From positions 77,312 to 141,311 of the forward strand of contig NZ_JH376430.1 in the NCBI RefSeq assembly GCF_000233455.1: a DNA stretch of 64,000 bases. Reading direction: 5' to 3'. Below the pieces are notes generated by a model, which was not told the origin of the DNA, did no database searches, and saw only the letters and a list, made by a program, of their open reading frames with translations. Below, in pieces: positions 52,730-61,502 of the stretch (its first letter is position 1; every line of letters starts with the position of its first letter). A program made the translations under genes and the position numbers. Source of the DNA: [Clostridium] citroniae WAL-17108. Lineage in GTDB: Bacteria > Bacillota > Clostridia > Lachnospirales > Lachnospiraceae.

Positions 52730-54481
52730 ATGAGAAAGCAGACAAAATTAGTTGCTGTATTATCAACAGCAGCACTGCTCGCTATTGGTGCATCCATGAC
52801 ATCTTTTGCGGCTCAGGGTTGGGCTGAGGAAGATGGTACTTGGGTATACTATGATAGGAATGGCGACAGAGTAACCGATAAGTGGGCAAAGTCCGGTAAT
52901 AACTGGTATTACCTGGATAGCGATGGCGAGATGGCTATCGATACCCTGATCGAGGATGGCGACAACTACTACTATGTAGATGTTAATGGCGTTATGGCTT
53001 CCAATCAGTGGGTAGCTATTGATAATGAAGATGCTGGCGATGATGATGAGCCAGATCACTACTGGTATTACTTCCAGGCTAATGGTAAAGCATTAACCAA
53101 TGGAAATAACAGCAATGTAGCTCTGAAGACTGTAAACGGCAAGAAGTATGCTTTCGATGAAGAAGGTAAGATGCTTTACGGTTGGGTAGCAAAAGATAAT
53201 GCAGAGCGCATCGATAATACAGATGGCGATGGCTTCAAGACAGGTGATTATTACTTTGGTGGCGAGGATGACGGTGCTATGACCGTTGGCTGGCTGCAGA
53301 TGGATATCACATATGATGAAGCAACCAGCGATTACGAGTTTGCTCCAGTATTCAATGATGATGAGGATCAGACTCGTTGGTTCTACTTCCAGTCTAACGG
53401 TAAGAAGGTTAAGGCTGATGGAGCAAGAGAAGCAAAAGAGAAGACCATCAATGGTAAGAAATATGCATTTGATCAGTACGGTGCTATGACAGCAGAGTGG
53501 TCCTTGGATCGTGAAGATGCTGATAAGCTGGCTACAGCTGATCGTGCACATAGCGACAACAGCACAGCAACTGGTAATAGTGTAACCGCTAAGTATGCTC
53601 AGGAGTGGAGATACTTCAACAGTGTTGAAGATGGTTCCAGAGTAAGCAAGGGCTGGTTCAAGGTAGTTGCAGCTGAGTGGCTGAATAATGATAAGTTTGA
53701 TGATGATGAAGATGCATGGTACTATGCAGATGGTAGCGGTAACCTGTATGCAGGTGAGTTCAAGACCATCAAGGGTAAGAAGTATGCATTCCGTGATGAC
53801 GGTCGTATGGTTAACGGACTGAAGTTCATCAAAGATCTGGGCACTGGTTTAAGTGTAAGAGCAGATGATGATGGTACTCTTCCATTCGATACCGAAGATG
53901 ACTTTAATGACAATGCACTTCAGTATGAGAAGCTGGGTTACAGCTGCTACTACTTTGGTGATGGAAATGATGGTGCTATGAAGACCAACAAGACCAGCAT
54001 TGATATTGATGGTGATAAGTTCAACTTCTACTTCCAGAAGTCTGGCTCCAAGAAGGGCGCTGGTTTAACAGGTGAGAAGGACGACAAGTTCTATCAGTCT
54101 GGTAAACTGCTTGCATCTGGCAAGGATGAGAAGTATCAGGTAGTTGCAAAAGTTAGCAATGCAACTGAAGAGGGATACAAGAAGTTATCTGATGTTGATG
54201 ACTTCTTAACAGCACTCGGCAGCAATTATGCTGATTTAACCAGCGCAACTGATGCTCAGAAGGAAACTGCTCTGGCCGGTGTTGGTGTTAACAAGAAGGG
54301 CGAGGACATCAAGGATCTGTACATCATTAATAGTGGTAACGGAATGCCTTCTGATGACTACTTCTTAGTAAATACATCAGGTAAGGTTATCGACAGCAAG
54401 ACCAAGAGCACAGACGGTAGCGACTTTGTATATGTTACTGCAAAGGGCGGAAAGATTCTTGCTATCTACAGCGAGGACTAA
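52730..54481 (+). CDS. Large secreted cell-wall-binding repeat protein, arm 1
   Basis: A 583-aa exported protein: signal peptide (KLVAVLSTAALLAIGASMTSFAA) followed by many aromatic/Gly/Asp repeats of the choline/glucan-binding type (GTWVYYDRNGDRVTDKW, NNWYYLDSDGEMAID, NGKKYAFDEEGKMLYGW), very acidic with Asp/Glu-rich linkers. No catalytic domain. It is nearly identical in its first 85 residues to the 59383-61134 and 63101 proteins, then diverges. Probably an abundant wall-bound surface protein: strong shared promoter and leader, favoured codons, terminator after the gene. It forms an inverted pair with the 59.4 kb copy. Confidence 0.92.
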   Translation: MRKQTKLVAVLSTAALLAIGASMTSFAAQGWAEEDGTWVYYDRNGDRVTDKWAKSGNNWYYLDSDGEMAIDTLIEDGDNYYYVDVNGVMASNQWVAIDNEDAGDDDEPDHYWYYFQANGKALTNGNNSNVALKTVNGKKYAFDEEGKMLYGWVAKDNAERIDNTDGDGFKTGDYYFGGEDDGAMTVGWLQMDITYDEATSDYEFAPVFNDDEDQTRWFYFQSNGKKVKADGAREAKEKTINGKKYAFDQYGAMTAEWSLDREDADKLATADRAHSDNSTATGNSVTAKYAQEWRYFNSVEDGSRVSKGWFKVVAAEWLNNDKFDDDEDAWYYADGSGNLYAGEFKTIKGKKYAFRDDGRMVNGLKFIKDLGTGLSVRADDDGTLPFDTEDDFNDNALQYEKLGYSCYYFGDGNDGAMKTNKTSIDIDGDKFNFYFQKSGSKKGAGLTGEKDDKFYQSGKLLASGKDEKYQVVAKVSNATEEGYKKLSDVDDFLTALGSNYADLTSATDAQKETALAGVGVNKKGEDIKDLYIINSGNGMPSDDYFLVNTSGKVIDSKTKSTDGSDFVYVTAKGGKILAIYSED

Positions 54482-54519
54482 TTTAGCAATTAGTTGATTT
54501 GAGTAGTATAATTTAGGGG

Positions 54520-54570
54520 GAAGCGTTGTGACTGATTTAGTATTAAATTAAGTCACAGCGCTTCTTTTTT
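54520..54570 (+). terminator. Intrinsic terminator between arm 1 genes
   Basis: GAAGCGTTGTGACT (54520-54533) and AGTCACAGCGCTTC (54551-54564) form a long stem followed by six T. The downstream gene starts 23 bases later, so it depends on readthrough. Confidence 0.9.
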
Positions 54571-54593
54571 ATAAGATAAAGGAGAGTCAAATT

Positions 54594-55730
54594 ATGGCAC
54601 ATAAAAAGCTAACATCGTTGATTTTGGCAGTGCTTATCTCTGTAGCAGCATCATTTTCAGTAATGGCAGAGACAGCTACAACGACTATGGAAAACAGTGG
54701 GGCATTCCTTTTTGAATGGCGTCCTGTTGACTGTGGAGATGGTCATTCTTTTGCGATACTAGTAGGTGGTAACACAATCAACGAAAGCAACGTTATTTTG
54801 AACAGAGGATATGACTACGCATATACATTTAATCCAATGGCATACTCAAGGCCATGGGGACAGGTTCCGGATCTAGTTAACATTGATGGTTTGTGGGGGA
54901 TTCCTGAAAATTGGGCATCTATGCCTGAGGGCAGCCAGCCAGTTACTCGTATTGTGCTCTTCACAAATAATAGAAATCTATCTACCAATGAGCGATATGT
55001 GGACGTAGTCCATCTTCCTGGCGGAGTAAATACAGCAGATCTTCCTCCCGAAGTAAGGAAGTATTTAATTAATGTAGATGGCTCGGATGCAGGGGCTTAT
55101 AATGGAACTATCACGTCAGGATGGGTACAGGAGAATGGTCAGTATAGATACAGAAAACCAGATGGTACATTTGTATCTAACGGATGGTTGAAGGTAAATG
55201 ATCAATCCTATTATATGGATGCCAATGGAATCATGCTTGCAGATACAATTACACCGGATGGTGTTTATGTAAATGCTAGTGGAGAAAAAACAAATTATAT
55301 ACCAGGTTGGTACCAAGACGAAAAAGGGTGGCGTTATATACAGAAGAATGGATATTATGCTGGCGCTACCTGGATTCAGGGTAATGATGGAAATTGGTAT
55401 TATATTAATATTGGTACATATATGGAAACCGATGATGTTACACCGGATGGGTATCGGGTAGATGCAAACGGTGTATGGGATGGTCAGCCATCAATTATTG
55501 ACAACACGATAAATCTGGGGCCTGGTGCGGCATCTGAGGCATCATCCGAAGGCTGGGAAGCATCTGGAGATACGTGGAAATATAGGTTATCTGATGGAAG
55601 TTATGTTACAAATGCCTGGAAAGAAGTGGATGGGAAATGGTATTACTTTAATGAAGATGCCCTGATGGTTACTAATCAGACTACGCCTGACGGATATTAT
55701 GTAGGGGCGGATGGCGTGTGGAATAATTAG
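54594..55730 (+). CDS. Secreted protein with unknown N-terminal domain and wall-binding repeats, arm 1
   Basis: A 378-aa exported protein (signal peptide KKLTSLILAVLISVAASFSVMA). Residues ~30-165 form a domain I do not recognise (GAFLFEWRPVDCGDGHSFAI, GGNTINESNVILNRGYDYAY, WGQVPDLVNIDGLWGIPENW, EVRKYLINVDGSDAGAYNG). The C-terminal part is wall-binding repeats (GQYRYRKPDGTFVSNGWLKV, GNWYYINIGTYMETDD, GKWYYFNEDALMVTN). AAAGGAGAG precedes the ATG. It follows the large surface protein after a terminator, and the same pair exists in inverted orientation at 58.1-61.1 kb. The pair may work together on the wall. Confidence 0.88.
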   Translation: MAHKKLTSLILAVLISVAASFSVMAETATTTMENSGAFLFEWRPVDCGDGHSFAILVGGNTINESNVILNRGYDYAYTFNPMAYSRPWGQVPDLVNIDGLWGIPENWASMPEGSQPVTRIVLFTNNRNLSTNERYVDVVHLPGGVNTADLPPEVRKYLINVDGSDAGAYNGTITSGWVQENGQYRYRKPDGTFVSNGWLKVNDQSYYMDANGIMLADTITPDGVYVNASGEKTNYIPGWYQDEKGWRYIQKNGYYAGATWIQGNDGNWYYINIGTYMETDDVTPDGYRVDANGVWDGQPSIIDNTINLGPGAASEASSEGWEASGDTWKYRLSDGSYVTNAWKEVDGKWYYFNEDALMVTNQTTPDGYYVGADGVWNN

Positions 55731-55796
55731 GCCTTTTACGTCATGTAGCTGATAAGATAATTCAGGTATGTTTTGAAGCTTTGGTTAATAATACAG

Positions 55797-56905
55797 GCTC
55801 TTTGTCAATGGTTGGGGTGGGATTTGTTAAAATCCCGCCCCAATTCTATGAAAAGGGCTCTTTTTATGTTTAGTTCCAGGTTCTACTGATTTTGGGCATG
55901 TCAAATAAGCCTCCGCATTACCGACTTTTTATCCTATGATGTACAGTGGAGTATCCGCGTCCGGAACCGTTTGAAATCCCGGCTTCCGTAGCTGCTCCGT
56001 TTTAATACCTTTATCTTGTTGTTAAATCCTTCAGTGGGACCATTTGTCAGCCCGTATTTAAAGGCATTCAGGATTTCTTTTCGCCAGGCCCTGTAGGTCT
56101 TAGCACAGGTCTCAAATTCCTTGATCTCACAGCCCTGTGCATTCGCAATCCAGTCATCAAATTCCCTCTGCTGCTGACGATACGTTTCCATCTGGCAGAT
56201 ATCATAGAACCACTCTTTCATGCGGTGCGACAGACGCAGATCTTCGCTATAGTGAAGCATTAAATCACAGGCCTGTTTGTTCTCACCCTTCAGCTTTTTA
56301 TAGCGGGTCAGAATGAGTTTCCGGCTGCGTTTATAATACTTACGCAGAGAAACCGGCATGGACCGCTGCCGCCGTTTGCGTACGTTTTCAATCGCCCATG
56401 TCACCTGCTGGATGAAATGATATTTATCCACGATGATGGTTGCATTTGGAAAGAAGGTCTGTGCAAGTTCGGTGTAGGGCCGCCACATATCGCAGACGAA
56501 GAACTTTACCTTCAGGCGTTCTTTCCTGGTAATGTTCCGCCAATAATTAGCCAGATGGCTCTGGATCCGATCCGGGAGAATGTCGAGGAACCGGCGCTTT
56601 TTTGGATCCACCAGAATGCACTGATATTTACCGGTAGAAGCATTGCCTTTGAATTCGTCAATGGAAAGCGCTTAATGAAAGAGTCTGCCTGAACCACTTT
56701 TTAATAGAAACACCTTCCAAGTGAAGAAAAGCCTTGGTATAATTAGGGTACATCTATAAGGGGTCGTCACCTCCGTAACATTAAACTTTGGTCGGGATAA
56801 TGCGTTTAGGAGGCTTCTTATAGATGTATTTTATTACAACGAAAAGAATGTTGGAAGTGTGCTTTTCAGCACACTCCAACATTCAGTATAGAACCTGTTT
56901 TGTGA
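55797..56905 (-). mobile_element. Decayed ISL3-family element, copy 1
   Basis: Starts with an ISL3-like end (GGCTCTTTGTCAATGGTTGG, 55797 on) 67 bases after the surface gene, and ends near 56905 in CCAACATTCAGTATAGAACC, an imperfect inverse of that end. Between lie a 5'-truncated transposase (minus) and a terminal segment GGAGGCTTCTTATAGATG shared with the other copies. Length (~1.1 kb) is below the usual ~1.4 kb because of an internal deletion. Confidence 0.75.
55934..56690 (-). pseudogene. ISL3 transposase, 5'-truncated
   Basis: The C-terminal DDE part of an ISL3 transposase is intact over about 250 codons: SIDEFKGNASTGKYQCILVD (first catalytic Asp), VKFFVCDMWRPYTELAQTFF (second) and NGPTEGFNNKIKVLKRSSYG (catalytic Glu). 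The N-terminal zinc-finger and helix-turn-helix part is missing: upstream of SIDEFKG the frame meets a stop at 56675 and joins the element's end by a deletion. It can no longer make a full transposase. Confidence 0.87.
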
Positions 56906-57890
56906 GCACTTTGTATGTATAGTTTCATGTTTTCCTGATTTTGGGCATGCCAAATGAGCCTACATATTACCGATTAATTTATCCTACGATGTACAGTGGA
57001 GTATCCAGGTTCGAAAACGCTTGAAGTTCCAGATTCCGTAGCTGTTCCGTTTTAATACCGTTATCTTGTTGTTGAATCCTTCTGTAGGACCATTTATCAG
57101 CCCATATCTAGAGGCATTCAGGAGATTTCTTTTTGGTATTGACCGGTGGAGCCGTTTGCGTACGTTTTCAATAGTCCCATATAACCTGGCAGATGAAATG
57201 GTATTTATTCACGATGATCATTGCGTTCGGAAAAACATTTATACAAACTCTGTATAGGGCCATTGTATATCACAGACGAAGAACTTCACATTCAACGCTC
57301 TTTACATGGGATGTAGTGCCAATAATCAGTCAAATGGCTCAGGGTTCGGTCTAGAAGGATATAAAGGATGCGCCTTTTTTCTGGATCAACCAGGTTGCGC
57401 TAATATTTGCCGGTGGAAGTATTCCTTTTGAATTCGTCAATGGAAAGTGCTTGGGGGAGCCGGTCAGGCGGAGGATAGTTAATAGTATCCAGGAGTCAGC
57501 AGGCTGTCTGGACGGAAACACCAGTAAGTTCTGCGATCTGTTTCGTTGAAAAGGCCTAGCGAAGCAGGGAGACAATGTAGAATGCAAGCCTACGGTGGTA
57601 GCTGGGCAGGAAAGAGTAAGGTTCCGTGAAACGTTCATGGCAGGAGGGGCAGAAGTAGCGCCGTTTATGAAGAGCCAGTATTATCTGTTTACCCTGTAAG
57701 GGAGTATCCGGGACCTCTTGTAAGCGGTGATCATGAATTCGTTTGGTTTTAGTTTCACAGAAAGGACAAGTTTGTTCAGTGGGTAGAGGCTGAATGATAA
57801 TTTTAGTAAAAAATAGTTTTGGGAGGCTTTTTATAGATGTATTTTATTACAATCTTTTCTGCACACCCCAACATTCAGCATAGCCCCCCA
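56906..57890 (-). mobile_element. Decayed ISL3-family element, copy 2
   Basis: Same orientation as copy 1. Its 5' part (near 57420-57790) still encodes the zinc-finger start lost from copy 1 (minus-strand CPFCETKTKRIHDH, RRYFCPSCHERFTEPYSF, ALSIDEFKRNTSTG), but with in-frame stops, and most of the DDE region is deleted or frameshifted. Ends at CACCCCAACATTCAGCATAG near 57880. A pseudogene. Confidence 0.75.
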
Positions 57891-58060
57891 AAAAAATTAA
57901 TAAAGGAGTCCGCCTGAACCCGCTTTTTTAATAGAGATACCTTCCAAGTTAAGGAAAGCCCTGCTACAATTAAGGTACATCTATAAGGGTCACTCCTGTA
58001 TACATTAAACTTGAATCGGGTCAATGCGTCTGGGAGGCTTCTTATAGATGTATTTTATTA
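57891..58060 (-). mobile_element. ISL3 end fragment, copy 3
   Basis: Repeats the terminal part of copy 1 (CCGCCTGAACC, TACCTTCCAAGT, GGTACATCTATAAGG, GGGAGGCTTCTTATAGATG). It begins at a point close to the deletion junction of copy 1. No coding capacity. Confidence 0.7.
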
Positions 58061-58106
58061 TAAAATTGATTTTTATTATATCATAGGATACCGTATAACC
58101 TGTTTT

Positions 58107-59243
58107 CTAGTCTTCAATCCAAACCCCATCAGCATTTACGTAATAATCATCTGGAGTTTCCTGGTTCGTAACCATTATAGAATTTTCATCAAAATAGTAC
58201 CATTTTCCGTCAACCTGTTTCCAAGCATTGGTCACATAAGTACCATCTTCCTGAAGATATTTCCAATTGTTATCGATTTGTTCCCATCCGCCTGAAGATG
58301 ACATTCCTGGTCCAAGATTTACATTATTAGAAAGTGTGCTTGGTTGGCCATCCCATACACCATCGGCATTTACATAATAACCGTCTGGCGTTGCGGTGTC
58401 AACCGCCATATATGCACCAATATTAAAATAGTACCATTTTCCATCTGCATCCTGTAACCAGGTTGAGGCAGCATGATACCCATTTTTCTGGATATATCTC
58501 CAACCTTTATCATCAGAAACCCATCCTGGTTTGTAGCTTACACGTTCACCGCTTGGATTTAGATAGGTTCCATCCGGAGCATATGTATCAGTAAGCATGA
58601 CTCCGTTACCATCCAAATAATATGTTTTTTCATCTACAGTGAGCCAGCTATCGGTTACAAATGTTCCATCATGCCTTCTATAAGTCCATTGACCATTATC
58701 ATTTTTTTCCCACCCACTAGTTACTGTTCCATCATAAGCACCAGCATCAGAGCCATCTACATTAATTAAATATTTGCGTACTTCTGTGGGTAAATCGGAA
58801 GCGTCAACACCATTCGGGAGATGGACAACATTTATATACCGTTTATCGGTGTCAAGATTTTTATAGTTTGTTTTGAGAACAATCTGCAAAGTTGGCTGTG
58901 TTCCTTCTGGTAGAGATGACCAATTCTCAGGAATTGCCCATACACCATTTACATTCACTAAATCCGGCACTGTACCCCAGGGCCTTGAATAAGTCATTGG
59001 TTCAAATGTATAGGCATAGTCGTATCCACGGTTTAAGATAACATCACTTTCACTGATAGTATTTCCACCTACTAGAATAGCAAAAGACATACCGTCACCG
59101 CAGTCTACTGGGCGCCACTGAAAAAGAAAGGCGCCACTGTTTTCCATAGTTATGCTATTGGCTGTATCTGCAAAAGCTGTAAATGAGGATCCTATACACA
59201 AAGCTAGGATAAGCCCAAACACAGCAAAATGCTTTTTTATCAT
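58107..59243 (-). CDS. Secreted protein with unknown N-terminal domain and wall-binding repeats, arm 2
   Basis: The 378-aa homologue, in inverted orientation, of the 54594-55730 protein; same length and order: signal peptide (KKHFAVFGLILALCIGSSFTAFA), unknown domain (GAFLFQWRPVDCGDGMSFAI, WGTVPDLVNVNGVWAIPENW, EVRKYLINVDGSDAGAYDG) and wall-binding repeats (GQWTYRRHDGTFVTDSW, GKWYYFNIGAYMAVD). Many substitutions show an old duplication. ATG 59243 has AGGAGG upstream; a TTG lies one codon earlier. The strict conservation of the N-terminal domain suggests that it has a defined function. Confidence 0.88.
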   Translation of the reverse strand: MIKKHFAVFGLILALCIGSSFTAFADTANSITMENSGAFLFQWRPVDCGDGMSFAILVGGNTISESDVILNRGYDYAYTFEPMTYSRPWGTVPDLVNVNGVWAIPENWSSLPEGTQPTLQIVLKTNYKNLDTDKRYINVVHLPNGVDASDLPTEVRKYLINVDGSDAGAYDGTVTSGWEKNDNGQWTYRRHDGTFVTDSWLTVDEKTYYLDGNGVMLTDTYAPDGTYLNPSGERVSYKPGWVSDDKGWRYIQKNGYHAASTWLQDADGKWYYFNIGAYMAVDTATPDGYYVNADGVWDGQPSTLSNNVNLGPGMSSSGGWEQIDNNWKYLQEDGTYVTNAWKQVDGKWYYFDENSIMVTNQETPDDYYVNADGVWIED

Positions 59244-59291
59244 CAATCGTACCTCCTATAATCATTTTAATATTTGTATAGCATTTATAGC

Positions 59292-59340
59292 AAAAAGAAG
59301 CGCTGCGACTAATTATTTATCTCATCAGTCACAACGCTTC
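59292..59340 (-). terminator. Intrinsic terminator between arm 2 genes
   Basis: GAAGCGCTGCGACT (59297-59310) and AGTCACAACGCTTC (59327-59340) form a stem with a T run on the minus strand (five A at 59292-59296). It mirrors the terminator of arm 1. Confidence 0.88.
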
Positions 59341-59382
59341 CCCCTTAAATTTTAGTTAAACATAATTACCGCTTACATATAA

Positions 59383-61134
59383 TTAGTCTTCAACATAGAT
59401 GATTCTGATAACACCCTTGTTGTCGGTAACATATACATAATCGCTGCCGTCTTTGCTCTTGCTCTTGCTGTCAATAACCTTACCTGAAGTATTAACCAGT
59501 GCAAAATCAGACTCATTTAAATCAGTATAGTCAATTACATACAGTTCGGTTAAATCATCGGCCTTTTTGCTGAATGAAGTGTTCTTTACAGCGTCAGCAA
59601 TTGCCACATCAGCCTCAGTTACATTGCCCTTCTTCTTCACTGTTGTACCAACTTCACCTAAGAATGCATCTACGTCAGCAAGCTTTGTATATCCACCAGT
59701 TACAGTCTGTACAACCTGATACTTCTCGTCAGAGCCAGCCTTCAGCAACATACCAGACTGATAGAATTTATCATCTTTCACGCCAGTCTTACCAGCGCCC
59801 TTGTTGCTACCAGATTTTTCGAAATAGAAACTGTAGTTATCTCCATCAATTCCAATAGTAGCCTTATTGGTTCTCATGGCACCATCATCACCGCCGCCAA
59901 AGTAGTAGCACTTATACTGCTGTGATTCATATTTAGGTGCATTTGCAAGGAAGTCATCTTCTGTGTCAAATGGACCAAAGTTAGCTTCATCATTATCATC
60001 AGCTTTAACGCTAAGTCCGCTGCCACTATCGTAAATAAACTTCAGCCCGTTAATCATACGGCCATCGTTTCTAAATGCATACTTCTTGCCTTTAATGGTT
60101 TTAAATTCTCCGGCATACAGATCACCGCTGCCATCAGCATAGTACCAAGCATCCTCATCATCATCGAACTTCTCATCATTAAGGTACTCGGCAGATACAA
60201 CCTTGAACCAGCCTCTGCTTACTTTTGCACCATCTTCAACATTGTTGAAGTATCTCCACTGCTGAGCGTACTTAGCTGTTACAGACTTCTTGTTAGTAGA
60301 ATCACTCCTGCTTCCGATAATATCAACACCGCTCTTGGAAGCTTCATAAATATCAGCAGACCACTCAGCTACCATTGCGCCGTACTGATCAAAGCCATAT
60401 TTCTTGCCATTAATAGTCTTCTCTTTTACCTTATCAGGATCATCAGACTTAACCTTCTTGCCGTTAGACTGGAAGTAGAACCAACGAGTCTGATCTTCAT
60501 CATCTGTAAATACAGGTGCGATTGCATTGTAAGTATCATTATCAACGTCTGTATAGGTAATATCAATCTGCAGCCAGCCAACAGTCATAGCGCCATCGTC
60601 TTCACCGCCGAAGTAATAATCACCATCAACAAAACCTTCGCCGTCAGTATCATCAAGACGCTCTGCATTGTCTTTTGCTACCCAACCATAAAGCATCTTG
60701 CCTTCATCATCAAATGCATACTTCTTGCCATTAACAGTTTTTAAAGAAACACTGTCTCCACTGTTCTTTAAAGCTTTACCATTAGCCTGGAAGTAATACC
60801 AGTAGTTATCAGGCTCATCATCCTCACCGGCATCCTCGTTCTCAATAGCCACCCACTGATTGGAAGCCATAACGCCATTAACATCTACATAGTAGTAGTT
60901 GTCGCCATCCTCGATCAGGGTGTCGATAGCCATCTCGCCATCGCTATCCAGGTAATACCAGTTATTACCGGACTTTGCCCACTTATCGGTTACTCTGTCG
61001 CCATTCCTATCATAGTATACCCAAGTACCATCTTCTTCAGCCCAACCCTGAGCTGCAAAAGATGTCATGGATGCACCAATAGCGAGCAGTGCTGCTGTTG
61101 ATAATACAGCAACTAATTTTGTCTGCTTTCTCAT
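59383..61134 (-). CDS. Large secreted cell-wall-binding repeat protein, arm 2
   Basis: The 583-aa inverted-orientation counterpart of the 52730-54481 protein. The signal peptide and the first repeats are identical (GTWVYYDRNGDRVTDKW, MAIDTLIEDGDNYYYVDVNG); later sections differ by substitutions and small indels (for example EASKSGVDIIGSRSDSTNKK), mainly in the spacers between repeats, while repeat cores (GKKYAFRNDGRMINGLKFIY) are kept. No catalytic domain. Promoter, leader and terminator are shared with arm 1, so both may be expressed, unlike typical phase-variable on/off pairs. Confidence 0.92.
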   Translation of the reverse strand: MRKQTKLVAVLSTAALLAIGASMTSFAAQGWAEEDGTWVYYDRNGDRVTDKWAKSGNNWYYLDSDGEMAIDTLIEDGDNYYYVDVNGVMASNQWVAIENEDAGEDDEPDNYWYYFQANGKALKNSGDSVSLKTVNGKKYAFDDEGKMLYGWVAKDNAERLDDTDGEGFVDGDYYFGGEDDGAMTVGWLQIDITYTDVDNDTYNAIAPVFTDDEDQTRWFYFQSNGKKVKSDDPDKVKEKTINGKKYGFDQYGAMVAEWSADIYEASKSGVDIIGSRSDSTNKKSVTAKYAQQWRYFNNVEDGAKVSRGWFKVVSAEYLNDEKFDDDEDAWYYADGSGDLYAGEFKTIKGKKYAFRNDGRMINGLKFIYDSGSGLSVKADDNDEANFGPFDTEDDFLANAPKYESQQYKCYYFGGGDDGAMRTNKATIGIDGDNYSFYFEKSGSNKGAGKTGVKDDKFYQSGMLLKAGSDEKYQVVQTVTGGYTKLADVDAFLGEVGTTVKKKGNVTEADVAIADAVKNTSFSKKADDLTELYVIDYTDLNESDFALVNTSGKVIDSKSKSKDGSDYVYVTDNKGVIRIIYVED

Positions 61135-61185
61135 AATTAATGCACTCTCCTTTTTCTTTTTGAAATACTTTTTGAAATTCCTTTA

Positions 61186-61206
61186 TTGCATTACGAGTTG
61201 ATTATA
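61186..61206 (-). promoter_or_regulatory. Shared surface-protein promoter box, arm 2
   Basis: On the minus strand TATAAT (61206-61201) is followed by ACTCGTAATGCAA (61198-61186) and the same leader as arm 1. The upstream GAAG and ATAATTTTCC sequences are also conserved. Confidence 0.75.
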
Positions 61207-61440
61207 CTTCGTATATGGAAAATTATCAATAGTTTTTTTGCATTTTTTGCAATTTCTACTAAAAATGCGCAAATTAGACAATTTACCAGATGAAGGATAC
61301 CAACTCCATCACACGCATTTAGTATAGTATAAATCTGGGGAAAATACCATAACAATTACCTGTGCATTTTCTTACGTAATTATTACGGAAAACAAAGGTT
61401 TTACAGAAATTGTACTTATATTTGTACAATTTGGGGATAT

Positions 61441-61480
61441 AAAAAAGTGATACCCGATTTTTGATATCAGGTACCACTTT
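61441..61480 (-). terminator. Intrinsic terminator of uxaB
   Basis: AAAGTG-TACC-GAT (61444-61458) pairs with ATC-GGTA-CACTTT (61466-61480), with two mismatches. The six A at 61441-61446 give a T run on the minus strand, just after the uxaB stop. Confidence 0.82.
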
Positions 61481-61502
61481 TAACCAGTTTTATTTATCGC
61501 AA

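Larger units (their letters stand above)
61135..61502. other. Intergenic gap
   Basis: Holds the leader and promoter of arm 2 (61135-61240) and the uxaB terminator (61441-61480). Nothing else is evident in the A+T-rich middle. Confidence 0.5.

Noticed and set aside
57066..57638. Short open frames in the ISL3 region as independent genes
   Set aside because: They are fragments or antisense of decayed transposase copies.
55730..58107. Site-specific invertible segment
   Set aside because: No recombinase gene or short inverted recombination sites were seen; the inverted arms are long gene-sized homologies, so only homologous recombination is supported.
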